Shown here in pieces: positions 21,028-31,860 of a stretch of 64,000 nt of DNA (the first letter of the stretch is position 1; each line of letters opens with the position of its first letter). Below the pieces are notes generated by a model, which made no database searches, was not told the DNA's origin, and saw only the letters and a program-made list of their open reading frames with translations. The position numbers and the translations under genes were made by a program. Origin of the DNA: Solicoccozyma terricola (taxonomy: Eukaryota > Basidiomycota > Tremellomycetes > Filobasidiales > Piskurozymaceae); NCBI GenBank assembly GCA_001600875.1, contig BCLD01000013.1:417408-481407 (forward strand), in the 5' to 3' direction.

Positions 21028-22333
21028 ATGCGAGCAGTCATCCAAAGAGTCCTTCATGCATCCGTCGTTGTCGATGGAGTTACCATCTCATCAATTGGGA
21101 AAGGGTTGATGGTTCTTATTGGGATTGGAATAGGTAATATATTCCATACCTCGACTTCCTCCATAACCGTCATGTTCTCCCNCCCCCCCCCCCCCGCTGA
21201 CGATTCCATTGGGTTTCTTCGTCTTCAATCCTTCCCTTCGTAATGAAAAAGACGATACACCAGCAGATACAGCATTGATCATTAAGAAATTAATCAATTT
21301 ACGTTTATTTGAGAAAGATGATACAATGTGGAAATCTTCTGTTAAAGATATCAATGGGGAGATTCTATGTGGTGAATCTGTTTTCCTTCCTTATTCCAAA
21401 TCCGCTTGGGTGTTACCGGAAAAAAGAAAACCATTGTTCAGGATGCTGATTCCAGGACAAAAAAAAAACCCCTGCATAGTTTCACAGTTTACATTGTTGG
21501 CTAGGATAGATAAAGGTTCTAAACCAGGTGAGTTTTTAGGGATGCCGAGTCCGCTGGGTTCTTCCAAAGACGAAGTCAAAATCGACGATTAGGAAAAAAA
21601 AGGCTCATGATTGGGAAATCCCTTACACCTTGATTCGATTAGATTTCCACGGAGCAATGGTTTGTTGAATTTCCCATAATATCGAAAGGTCAAAAGAAGT
21701 TGGAATAATCATCCAGTGTTCTTCGTTTTTTTTTTCAAAACCGCCGATCCGTTATCAAAAACAGGCAACAGCTCCAGGTAAAGCACTCTATACGGACTTC
21801 TTGCTGGAATTGGGGAAAGCGTATGATCCTACGAAAATCAAAGGTTTGAAATTCGGACCCTTCCTCTTGAGGAATGCGAAATAACATAAAAACTTTGCAA
21901 ATCGTTTTTTTGTGTGCTTTTTTCATCATAGATGGAGAATTCGGAGCGATGATGCAAGTTTCATTATGCAATGATGTGAGTAAAATAGTCAACTCATAAC
22001 GTCTCAACAAGCCGTCCGAAAGATCTCTGAACGAGTCCAAAAAAAAACCCCCTTTTCTGCCACGCACAGGGCCCGGTAACCATTACATATGACACAAAGA
22101 CACCCAAATCCTCTTCATCTACATCTACTCCCCTCCCGTCCGGTACGTCTACTCCTCTTGAAGCAATATCACCGTTATCGGAAGAAGCTATCAAGGAGAA
22201 AACCAGGTTGAAGCGAGAGGCAAAAGTCAATGCTGCAAAGGCATTCAAGGAGAAGCAATTAATGATCAAAACGGTTGACGTCGTCAATCAAGCATCTGAT
22301 ACCCTCGCAACAACAGAATTGCAATCAAAATGA
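21028..22333 (+). CDS. DTD1: D-aminoacyl-tRNA deacylase with C-terminal extension
   Basis: Hydrolyses D-amino acids (and glycine mischarged on tRNA-Ala) from tRNA; cytosolic homodimer. Exons read MRAVIQRVLHASVVVDGVTI..SSIGKGLMVLIGIG, DDTPADTALIIKKLINLRLF, NGEILC, VSQFTLLARIDKGSKP, a 17-nt exon DFHGAM (21643-21659), ATAPGKALYTDFLLELGKAY and DGEFGAMMQVSLCNDGPVTI. These contain the active-site SQFTL and the NDGPVT (Gly-cisPro type) motif. The protein then continues about 80 residues beyond the usual end into a Ser/Thr/Pro-rich and Lys-rich tail ending TLATTELQSK, TGA at 22331-22333. The intron after GIGIG contains a poly-C tract with an n. Confidence 0.93.
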
Positions 22334-22413
22334 TATTGGGTATGCGATGACAAAGGAAAAAATATGAAAATCACAACAAAACTTTCCCCCCCGAGGTTCT
22401 TAGAATTCATCGT

Positions 22414-22617
22414 TCAGTGCTCTTCGTCCCTAGCGGACTTGTAGTCCTCTCCCTTGGCGTCCGCCACCCAGTATGCACCATCTGGGAACGAGTAGTCCTT
22501 CATACTCGAAGGGTACATCTCGATGGAGTATCCACCCTTGGTATCAGTGGGGATGTTGTATCGACCTTGAGAGTTGATGGAGACGGGGAAGAGGAAGTGG
22601 TTGTGCAGGTGGCTGTA

Positions 22618-22688
<71 letters not shown>

Positions 22689-25399
22689 GCGACCGTAATG
22701 TTGAGTGGGAAGGTCATACAGCAGTAAGGAAAAGCAGGACTTACTCGACGTATTCCAGGACGTTCCTCTCCATGTTACCCGAAATGCAAATGTAGTCGAT
22801 GAGTGACAAGTGGATCTGTCGGTTGAAGTGTGGAAGAAATGAGGAAATGCCGCCCCTCCTCCGCTGCAATCCAATCGATCACTCACAACGTATTCACACA
22901 ATCCAACACCACCAGCGTGTGGGCAAACTGGTACACCGAATTTAGCAGCCATGAGCATGACTGATAAGATCTCGTTGACTCCTCCGATTCGACAAGAGTC
23001 GATTTGGCAAACATCGATAGCTTCGGCTTGAAGCAGTTGCTTGAACACCATCTGCAGTTCGGTGGTCATGTCTCAGTCCTTGCTGTTTTTCCTCGGTCAT
23101 CCGGACTGGGAAAGACTCACCCTGTTATGTGCGTGCTCGCCTGTAGCTACTCCAATACCGTGAGGTTTTAATGCCTTTCGGATAGCCGCATGTCCAAGAG
23201 CATCATCTGGCGCAGTTGGCTCTTCGATGAACCTGTAGGATACATGTCGGGGTATGCTTCATTTAGTCTTGATGAGAGATGGGATAGAAAACGACAGGGC
23301 ACGTACCATGGCTTCATCGGCTTGAGCTTCTGCATGTACTCGATGGCTTGAGGGACATCCCAAACCTCTGCAACGACACACACAGTCTCCATCAGCCATC
23401 AGATTACCAAAATAAAACGACGATTCCAAATCAAAACCCACGATTCGCATCGACCATCAACACACAACCAGTTGGTCCTGCACTCTTTCCCTCGATCGAA
23501 GCTTGATCAATGTTCTTCCTATCTTCTCGGATATTCGCGGGGTTATCGATGATTGACCGGATGAGCATACCTCTTCGGAGATCGTCCTCTGGGTCAGCTC
23601 CGACCTTGAGCTGTAGGTGAAGGAATGACGAGAGGAATTAGTACGCAGCCCAATGACACGTTGCGGGACGTTCGGACGGTCATTCACCTTGAAGTGGTTG
23701 AAACCCATGTTCAAGCTCTCCTTGACCAATCGCTCGACCCTGTTACCCAAAGAAAGACCACACGTGAGTTGATCCGCCACGATCAGATGGACAGCCCGCC
23801 CGCTCCGTCACTCACTTCTCGTCACTGTACCCCAACCAACCCGCACTAGTCGTGTAGGCTGGATACCCTCTCTTCAAAACCTCCGCCTCCCTCTCCTTCT
23901 TCCCAGGTTCCATCTTCCTCAACAACTCCAAAGCCTCCTCTTTCGTGATCGCATCAGTGATATATCTGAATGTAGTCGATCGAACGAATTCTTCTGGTGT
24001 GAAATCGACGATCAATTTCCATAATGGCTTTGATCGAGATTTAGCGAACAAGTCCCAGATGCAGTTTGTTACGGCTGCTACTGCGAGATGAATGAGGGGG
24101 GGGTCGGGACCGATCCATCGTAGTTGTGGGTCAGATACGACTAATAACAGGGGGGGGGGAGAGTGTTTTTTTTTTATTCGTCAGCTTTCAGTAAAGGAGA
24201 GAGAAGGGGGGGGGGNNNNNNNNNNNNNNNNNNNNNNNNNNNNNNNNNNNNNNNNNNNNNNNNNNNNNNNNNNNNNNNNNNNNNNNNNNNNNNNNNNNNN
24301 NNNNNNNNNNNNNNNNNNNNNNNNNNNNNNNNNNNNNNNNNNNNNNNNNNNNNNNNNNNNNNNNNNNNNNNNNNNNNNNNNNNNNNNNNNNNNNNNNNNN
24401 NNNNNNNNNNNNNNNNNNNNNNNNNNNNNNNNNNNNNNNNNNNNNNNNNNNNNNNNNNNNNNNNNNNNNNNNNNNNNNNNNNNNNNNNNNNNNNNNNNNN
24501 NNNNNNNNNNACGACGACGACGACGACGACGACAACGGCACGAACGGAAAAAAATGAGCTTCGCACGAGGCACAAGGAGATGTGGGCGGGAATAGGAGGG
24601 TACTTACATTGCATCTGTACCGTCTCCTGTCTTGTTCTGTGACGAGTAAGAGCGGTAGAGGGATGAAAGAAGGTTGGAGAGAACAGAAAGAGAGGGAAGA
24701 CCAAATGTTCAGTAAGTTGAATGTTCCGGACCACCCAAAAAAAAGAAAGTGATCAAGTCCGGATTGTCATTGGAACATCGCCACGCCACACAACAAGCGA
24801 ATAAAACGACAGAGGAGGAAGAAGAAGAAGAAGACAAGTGCTTTTCGGTTTACTCCCCTATGGAAGGGTTGAGTAGAATACTTGGTTATATGTGCGGAAG
24901 ACAAAGAGTATCACCCCGCTATACTCGCAGAGAGTATTTGAGAGCGTTGCTCGTTTATACGCTGTATTATTGCTCGACCCCGATCGCGGAAGACAATAAT
25001 CTCTACTCCGCAAAGAAATAAGGGGCTCGCAAACGCTCGCAAGACAAGATAATTTCTTCGCTTCGCTCAGAAACAAATTGCTAGATGCCGTTAAGACGAA
25101 GACGAAGCTCGATCCGTCAAAGAAATCAGCACTCGCCGCGTTGCTCGCGAGTAAGAGCAAGATAAAGTTGGCTTCGGTCCGCTCAGCTGAGCTCTCTTCG
25201 CTCACAAAGCAAGGAAAAGGAAAAGATCGATTTGCTCGCTGCGCTCACGAAAGAAATTTAAATAAACTTACAGTTGGGAAACGGATATCTAAAACAACAA
25301 ATAACCACGAATCAGTATCTCACAATCTCGGCATGCCGTGCGGGGTTCTGCGTCTCACTCACCATCCACGACGAATGACTCGAGAGTGACGTTTGACAT
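22414..25399 (-). CDS. L-galactonate/L-fuconate dehydratase (enolase superfamily, ENOSF1/LGD1-like), interrupted by an assembly gap
   Basis: Mg-dependent sugar-acid dehydratase of the mandelate-racemase/enolase group; in fungi the LGD1 branch acts in D-galacturonate catabolism. Exons read [12 protein letters not shown] (ATG 25399-25397), DIRFPT (17 nt, 25272-25288), [10 protein letters not shown] (24608-24636), then a stretch lost in the N gap. Coding resumes at [12 protein letters not shown] and [18 protein letters not shown], followed by [131 protein letters not shown] and [20 protein letters not shown]. It ends YKSARDEEH with TGA at 22416-22414. VDAN, EEPT and GEH are metal and catalytic landmarks. 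L-rhamnonate dehydratase is a less likely alternative. The intron at 24637-25271 is repeat-filled. Confidence 0.88.
22618..22687. repeat. 70-nt G homopolymer in a dehydratase intron
   Basis: Uninterrupted G on the plus strand. On the sense strand it is a 70-nt C run ending directly at CTACAG, the 3' splice site before exon HLHNHF. Confidence 0.95.
24216..24510. other. Assembly gap (295 N)
   Basis: Run of N bounded by G(10) on the left and (ACG)n on the right. It removes the exon of the dehydratase gene expected to carry the conserved YSAAYV..GHGxTFTIGRGN region. Confidence 0.99.
24637..25271 (-). repeat. Dehydratase intron 2 filled with GCTCGCTTCGCTCGC-type repeats
   Basis: A 635-bp intron lies between the DIRFPT micro-exon (donor GTAAGT) and the [10 protein letters not shown] exon (acceptor GTCACAG). 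About 24930-25265 contains degenerate repeats such as TTGCTCGCTGCGCTCACGAAAGAAA, clearly related to those in the UPF0187 and VPS36 introns. Confidence 0.8.
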
Positions 25400-26307
25400 G
25401 GCTGTGGTGTTCGATTTATTGCAGGGAATGTAAGTGGGGAGATACGATGTAGTTGTGGAGAGAGAGAGAGTGTGTGTGTTTGAGCTGGATAACTGTGGGC
25501 GTGGTCACTCTTTGAACACACAAGTTGGGAATGCGGTGGCGGCCCGGGAGATGGGCTGGCGGTCCGTGTTGCCGGGGCTGCCACGTCATAGGGGGTGGAG
25601 GGGGAGGTTGATTGTTGATAAGGGAGGGGGATTCACCACGTCATTGATTGGGGTTCAACCCATCCACTGCCACGTCATTGAATGCTGCGACCCCTCCCCC
25701 CCCCCTTCTCCCTCGATTCCCTATCACGTGTCGATGTGCTGTGTTCGATTCCGTGCGGAGGCGGGGTATTTGCGCGGGGATAGCTGATTTCAGTCGTTCT
25801 CGCGGTCGGTAGATCCACACTCTGAAGTTGATCATTTCGAATTCACCTGTTCCAATCTCGAAACCCCCCTGTCTCCCCCATCGTACTCGGAACGCAGACA
25901 TTCGAGGGTCTTTCGCAAACTTTGTTCAATCAACTTACAGCCCCCCCCCCGCAGTTGTGATCACCATCTACTCCCCCAAGGTCATTTGGTTGGCGGCGAT
26001 AACCAAGCCTTTTCTGGACTCTTTTGTTTCAAAGCGGATCGAATTCAAACGGACGATTGGAAGTAGACATTCTACCACTTGGGTAGATTAAACAAACGAA
26101 CGGGGGTGTCTCATTCAACACAGCAATGTTCTGAAACAAAAAATCCACAACATCACAAAAGGGATCATCATTGTCGTGTTTCCCTCCCCCCGCCCCCCCC
26201 CTTTTTTCCCCCCTTTCCTCCTTTTCACCCTCTCTAGCTATCTTCCCACGTACCAAAACATCGAAAAACCCATCCAACCTTCCCTCCCCCGACAACAAAG
26301 TAAAATC
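25400..26307. promoter_or_regulatory. Divergent intergenic region between dehydratase and hydrolase genes
   Basis: About 900 bases with GA/GT-rich simple sequence near 25455-25480, C-tracts near 25690 and 25940, and CT-rich DNA near 26180-26230. The small open frames inside show no domain. It presumably contains both promoters. Confidence 0.5.
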
Positions 26308-29300
26308 ATGATCGACCACATCCTCGGTAAACCATCCCCAACATATCGACGTGCCCAAGTCTTCCTCGTCATCATCTTCTGGGCATGGAGATTATGTCTT
26401 GGTGATGGAGGAACAAGTTGGATCAAATTACGAGTGTTGGGAGGAGGTAGGGATGTTGGTGGTGTTGGATTAGGGAGTGGAGGGAGAGGGAGGGAGAGGT
26501 ATAGGAAAGGATTGTTTGGGATAATGGCTTGGATCAATAAGAGATTACGTGAGGTTGATTTTGATTTGGGTTCCTCGGGGTCGAGATGTGGCGAAGTGAG
26601 GGCTGAACTTTTTATGATGAAAACGGGGGTGGAACCTTTTCTTTTTTTTTTCTTTTTAGGCAACTTTTCACCATATCAATTGATTGTAGCGACTTTGACG
26701 TTGATGTATACGATTCGGAATCTAGATGTGATCCTTGGGTTGGGAGGTGGGTTTTGGAGGGGGGGTGTGTTTTTTTGACGGGGTGGGATGATACGTGGAC
26801 TGATGAAATGTTGGGGTTTCTTTTTTTTTTCCGGGGGATAGCTCCTGAACCTTTAGCACGTCTTGTATGTCCCCAACACTGCTCCTTCACCCCCGCTAGT
26901 CGACTGATTTGGATACGCCCGCCCCGCCCCGCCCATACAGTACTCCCGTTCATACTACCGCGCAACATACATCTCAACAGCCTTCGATGCAGGTTTCGCA
27001 ACAGCTATGAACCTTCGTCCAGTTTGGTTAAAAGATATATGTTCCATCTTATTCACTGGTTATTATTTGATTTGGGCAACTGAAGCGGATGAGAAATTGA
27101 GAAAGTTTAGAGCGTTGCCTACGGTCGAGATGTTAAGAGTTACTTGGGAAAAGACTAATAATCCTTATGTGAGTGAAAAACAATGGCGAAGAGATGGTTT
27201 ATTGAAATTTCTGTTGTGGGATGTTCGTTTTGAACTGATTTCCTCGAGAGTTACGCCCTCTCTCTCTCTCTATCTTTGTAGATCCGACTAATGACATACT
27301 TTGATAGACCACAACTCCCACTCGTTCGTCGAATCTTGATCCCTCGTCCACCAAATTCGAAAACCCAAACTCCAATCCCCGCAATGTTATTCTTCGCACG
27401 TCCAGAAATCGAATTAGGTCAAGCTACAGAATTAATATTCGATTGTGCGGGTGGTGGTTTCGTAGCTATGGGTCCGGAATGTCATGAAGAGAGATTAAGG
27501 AGATGGGCAAAAAGGACGGGGAAGGTGGTTATTAGTGTGGATTATGGAAAGGCGCCAGAGTATCCGTATCCGTATAGTATCGAACAATGTAAGTTTTGGC
27601 TTCATTTGTGATGTTAGCGATGGGGGACGGGGACTCGGGGGGCTCATCTTGCATCTTGCTTCTCGCGTCCGCAAGGCTTCGACGCTTATCGGACGATCGT
27701 GGAGACTAAAGGTCGCACGCTTGGGATCAGGAGCGGTCAGTTAGACGTGATTTTGACTGGTGATTCAGCGTGAGTGGTATCCTCTTCCGCTTAGTATAAA
27801 CCAACCCCCGCCCTCCCAGCTGATAGTGTCCTCGCTTTCTTTTGCACAGCGGTGGCAACATCATCGCCACTATCATGTTCAACATCTTGGAATCTTCCAA
27901 GCCGATACAAAGACCAGTCGCGCTAGTCTTCGCTTACCCTGCTCTTGATTTCAATTTCACATCCTGGATGACACCCGAGCATCTACGCGTACTACGAACC
28001 GAACAATCATCCAACCACCTACCTGGCTTCGAGGAAGGCAAAGACCACATGCGTCATAAGAGTCCTTTGAGCGTCGTCAGCGATACTGATGCTCCTCAGC
28101 CACATCTTCCACAACCTAATTGGGGAAGGAAAGTTAGCGGTAGTTGGAAATGGCTGTCGGGGTCCAAGGGTGATATTCCCGAAGAAGCGCTAATCGATCA
28201 GCGCAAAGAAGAGGAAAAGTCATTGACGGAACGTGTAAAGACTCCGATGACGGAGAAATCCATGGAGAGCCTTCAAACGGAATTGTCAGCTGCAATGAGA
28301 GCGGAGGCAAATGCGAGGGCGACGTCCGTCAGTACAGTACCGGTTGGAACGAGGTTGACCATGACCTCGCGGACGGGATACTTCCAGGATAGAATCATCT
28401 CGCCCAGTATGGTGAGTCCGGTTGGTGGCTGGTGGACTTTGGGGAGATGCTGAAGTTGTTGACGTCGAACACAGATGCGGGCCATGGCGATTCTCTACAT
28501 CGGTCCCAAGCTAAATCCAGACTTTCAGACCGACTACTACATCTCCCCCATTCTCGCGCCTGCTCGCCTACTGGCTCACTTCCCGCCCATATACATGATC
28601 TGCGGGGAAAAGGACCCGTTCGTAGATGACACCGTCATCTTCGCCGGCAAGATTAGGGAAGCCAAACGCGCTCGCAAGGCAGAGATAAAGCGTGCACAGG
28701 TTCAGCGCATGTCCCGTGTCCGTGAAGGTCTGCGGATGAGCTCCGCCAAGACGGATGAGCCAGAGGATCCAATCCTAGGAGAGGATGACGAGGACTGGGT
28801 GCAAATGCGGATCATCGAGGGCTGGGGTCACGGATTCATGCAGATGCTGTCCCTAATTGGCAGCGTCGAGTCGGTTCTTTACGACATGGCTGACTGGATC
28901 GACGAGGCGTTTGCACATGCGTCAACAAAGCGAAAGGAACACGAGTCGAGGAACCCGCAACTCAGTCGAACGTTCTCGGGACCCTTCAACTTGGTCAAGT
29001 CAGCCACATACAAAGCAACGAAGGAGAGCAAGAAGCTGGGATCGGCAGATCTCGGTCTGCCCGTCGCGGACGTGGAAGACGATTCTGAGGGTGACGATAT
29101 TTTGTCCTTTTCAACAAAGAGGACGAAATCGTCCTCCAACGGCTCGACCTCCGCGCGTCTTACTCCACCACGGCTGGAACTGAGACGCAACTCGAGCGCA
29201 CCGAGATTCAACCATTCCCACGAGACTCTCACAGTCTCGGACGGGGACCTCTCGCGGTCGGTGCACGACGCCTTTCAATCATCAAAGCTTCTGCCTTATC

Positions 29301-29554
29301 GCACAGGCAAAGCTCAGTTCGCACTCTTCGGTCAAAGTAAGGCCGAAGGACCGCGACTTGCTCCGTCTAAGGATGGAAATGGCGTCGAGGCGGCACGTAA
29401 TGGTGCAGGTTCGCGTAATGGTGGTTTGACGGAGGCGGAACTGATGCGTCGACGAAGGGCGGAGGCTGTTTACGGCATGGCAGCGGAGTGCATAGGAGAT
29501 GAACACAATGCAGAGTATACCGAGCCACCTGAGAATGGTGGATTTAGGTGGTGA
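26308..29554 (+). CDS. Alpha/beta hydrolase of the hormone-sensitive-lipase type with N-terminal membrane segments
   Basis: Predicted membrane-attached esterase/lipase. The N-terminus, MIDHILGKPSPTYRRAQVFL, has hydrophobic segments (VFLVIIFWAWRLCL; LIVATLTLMYTIRNLDVIL). A 23-nt exon (26842-26864, APEPLARL) precedes YSRSYYRATYISTAFDAGFA. The catalytic domain holds FDCAGGGFVAMGPE (oxyanion region, about 27440-27480), VVISVDYGKAPEYPYPYSIE, the nucleophile GDSAGGN (about 27765-27855, across an intron), CGEKDPFVDD (acid, about 28601-28630) and GWGHGFM (His, about 28823-28843). The usual HGGG is CAGGG here. A charged insert of about 140 residues lies between nucleophile and acid, and a ~230-residue disordered tail ends GGFRW, TGA 29552-29554. 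It resembles fungal HSL-like lipases of unknown substrate. Confidence 0.85.
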
Positions 29555-29820
29555 GAACTTTCACGCGTGGTGAAAGATGTATCTTCAAGTTGTATACAAA
29601 AGAAACATTGGTTGTTGCTCCTGTCCATCAGTTCGACGCTGCTGTGCAGTGGCACTTTCAAATCGCCGGAAGACGGGCCCTGAGACACAGCACTGCAACC
29701 GCCCTAACTTGCGAGAATATCTTCGTCTTATTGCTCGCAGCTCGGGATATGAGGGTCGTGATGAGTATGTATATACAACCAGTGATATGAACTTGTCTAC
29801 ACATGTAAGCCGGGGTCGCA

Positions 29821-31636
29821 TCAAGCGCTGCCTCGCATAGACTCCATGAACTCGCTGATATCATCCGCTCTCACCACCTGATCGCCGTTCCTGAAAGGCT
29901 CGAGGAAGACCTTGAGCCGTTCCCTGTGGCGTTGAACCGTTTAAATTAACATTGATCTGCGGGAAAAAAGACCGGCTCGACACTCACTTCATCTCGTTGA
30001 ACTTTATGATAGTTTCGATCGCCTGACTTCTTGGCAATCCATCCAAAGCTCGAGCAGTGAGGTCGTCCAGCGATTCCTCTGCGCGGTCGTGAAAGTCATC
30101 AGCTTGGCATTTGACGCTCAGAGCGCCCATCAACAACCTACCAGGATCGTCATCCACCGGTGGCTCATAGATCTCTTCGTCTTCGAGTGGAAATGGTAAT
30201 CTAGCAATCTCAGCTGAACACTGTGGTGCAGAGGTGTCTCGGTAAGACAGCTAGCGGGGATTAAGAGCTGAATTTATGTGGCCACTTACCTCGACACAGC
30301 AACACATCGCCTCCTTGGCACCGGCCACCAAGAATAGGTCACCTTTTGCACCTGAAATAAGACTGCCATTCTCCAGGCTCCGAAAGATAAGCTGCGCATC
30401 GTCGTTGTGTGACGGCGCTGTACACCTTTTTGATTTCGATGATGTAGTCGACAAGTCGAGACGCTGTTTCTTCTCGGTTGAACTTGCTGCGTCGACGCTC
30501 GCCTTGCGTTTGAAACTCCCAGATTCGGTCGATGATTTGATTTCTGTTTCTGATAATGGCGACCCAGTGGGGGCGAAATCATGGACTATATCTTTCCCAA
30601 TAACCTTCCATCTCGTTTTCCAATCACCATTCTCCTTTGACTCCGTCGGTATCACCATCTGCCATCCCTTCGTCCCAGCGTACCTCTGCAGGATCGAATG
30701 CTTGCGCACACACTCCCCGCAAATGAGATGTTCATAACTCTCAGAAGGTAAGATAGGCGACGGATCTTCATCTGTTGAGTCGCATTCCAGTTGGTTGTCA
30801 GAGATGGGTACAATTGCACTGGCTCGTGCAGCAGATGATTCAGATATCGAAGCTTCGGAAGCAATCGGTGATGAGTTGGTAGAAGGATCCTGCAGATTCA
30901 AACAACTTTCATGGAACCAATCCTGACCCGATAATACCCATCAGCGTTCGCGATGCCTTTCACCTATATCGCTGCTTCCCACTCACTTCACATGCTAAAC
31001 AACAAATCATCACCTCCCTCTCTGTCTCCGGGTTGTATTCCCTCCCACAACGACAGAATCGACCAGTAAAGTTCTTGGTGTATGTATTGGATGCGTTTGG
31101 GTGAAGAGGTTCAGTGGATGGATATAGAGTACATCGATGTGATTGGTGGGAGGTGGAAGAGCCGTAGGATGTAGGACAATCGCATGTGAAATTTCGGCGT
31201 TGGAAGAGTTCGACAAGACGGCAATCTGATAGGGTAAAAGCGTGAGACGTAATCCGGGGTGTGCATGAACAACTCAAGTAACTCACCTGCATGGCAGCTC
31301 AAAGAGCAGCTATAGCATATACCTTTGTTTCCACAGTCTGCCCGTTAGTTGACGTCAAATCATTAGCTCATCGGTCCCCTCATCACAACTTATCCAGACC
31401 CCACCTTGACAGGCCCACACCGACTGTTTCAAAGCTCCTTTCGTATATGAACATTCATTGAACTGGAACGGCATGATCTCTCTCGCTTCCGCTTCCAGTT
31501 CATCTTGATGCTCAAGTAAGGATTGAAGGGTGGTCACGCTATCTGGCGGTGCGGATGCTAGGTGTTCGGTGGAAAGATAGGCAGAGGAAGAAGGACGAAA
31601 GGAGGGTATTGAAAAAGAGGATGGTAGTGGTGACAT
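29821..31636 (-). CDS. UBR7/Mlo2-type E3 ubiquitin ligase (UBR box plus PHD-like finger)
   Basis: Putative E3 ligase or histone-binding protein related to human UBR7 and fission-yeast Mlo2. It starts MSPLPSSFSIPSFRPSSSAY. The UBR box is complete across three exons: SVWAC, CGNKGICYSCSLSCHA and DCRLVELFQRRNFTCDC, plus CTLY. The PHD-like finger reads NFTGRFCRCGREYNPETE, MICCLACEDWFHESCL and, after a disordered Ser-rich insert, HLICGECVRKHSILQRYAG. The C-terminal part has DLFLVAGAKEAMCC, FPLEDEEIYEPPVDDDPEES and ISEFMESMRGSA with TGA at 29823-29821. The order UBR box, PHD, then LP..DEEIYEPP is the family signature. Nuclear location is inferred from basic stretches (SFKRKASVD, EKKQRLDL). Confidence 0.88.
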
Positions 31637-31860
31637 GGCGAGGTAGGTCTGTGAGATGGTTTGATCGTGAGGGGTGTCGGGTTGAGAGGAAGGGATGAGC
31701 CATCGCCACGCGAGCGGTGAATGGTTGCACGTGATACGGTGGCGACAGCCTGCAGCCGAGTTACTGGCTCCCTACTCGGATCATGACGAGGGATCCAAAA
31801 GGCTCGAAGTGTACCCGATACGACATTATATCAAAATCTATATGAACATCTATCCCCCAT

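Noticed and set aside
22417..22698. Plus-strand 93-codon frame ending in a poly-Gly run
   Set aside because: It is the shadow of the dehydratase C-terminus on the other strand plus the G homopolymer.
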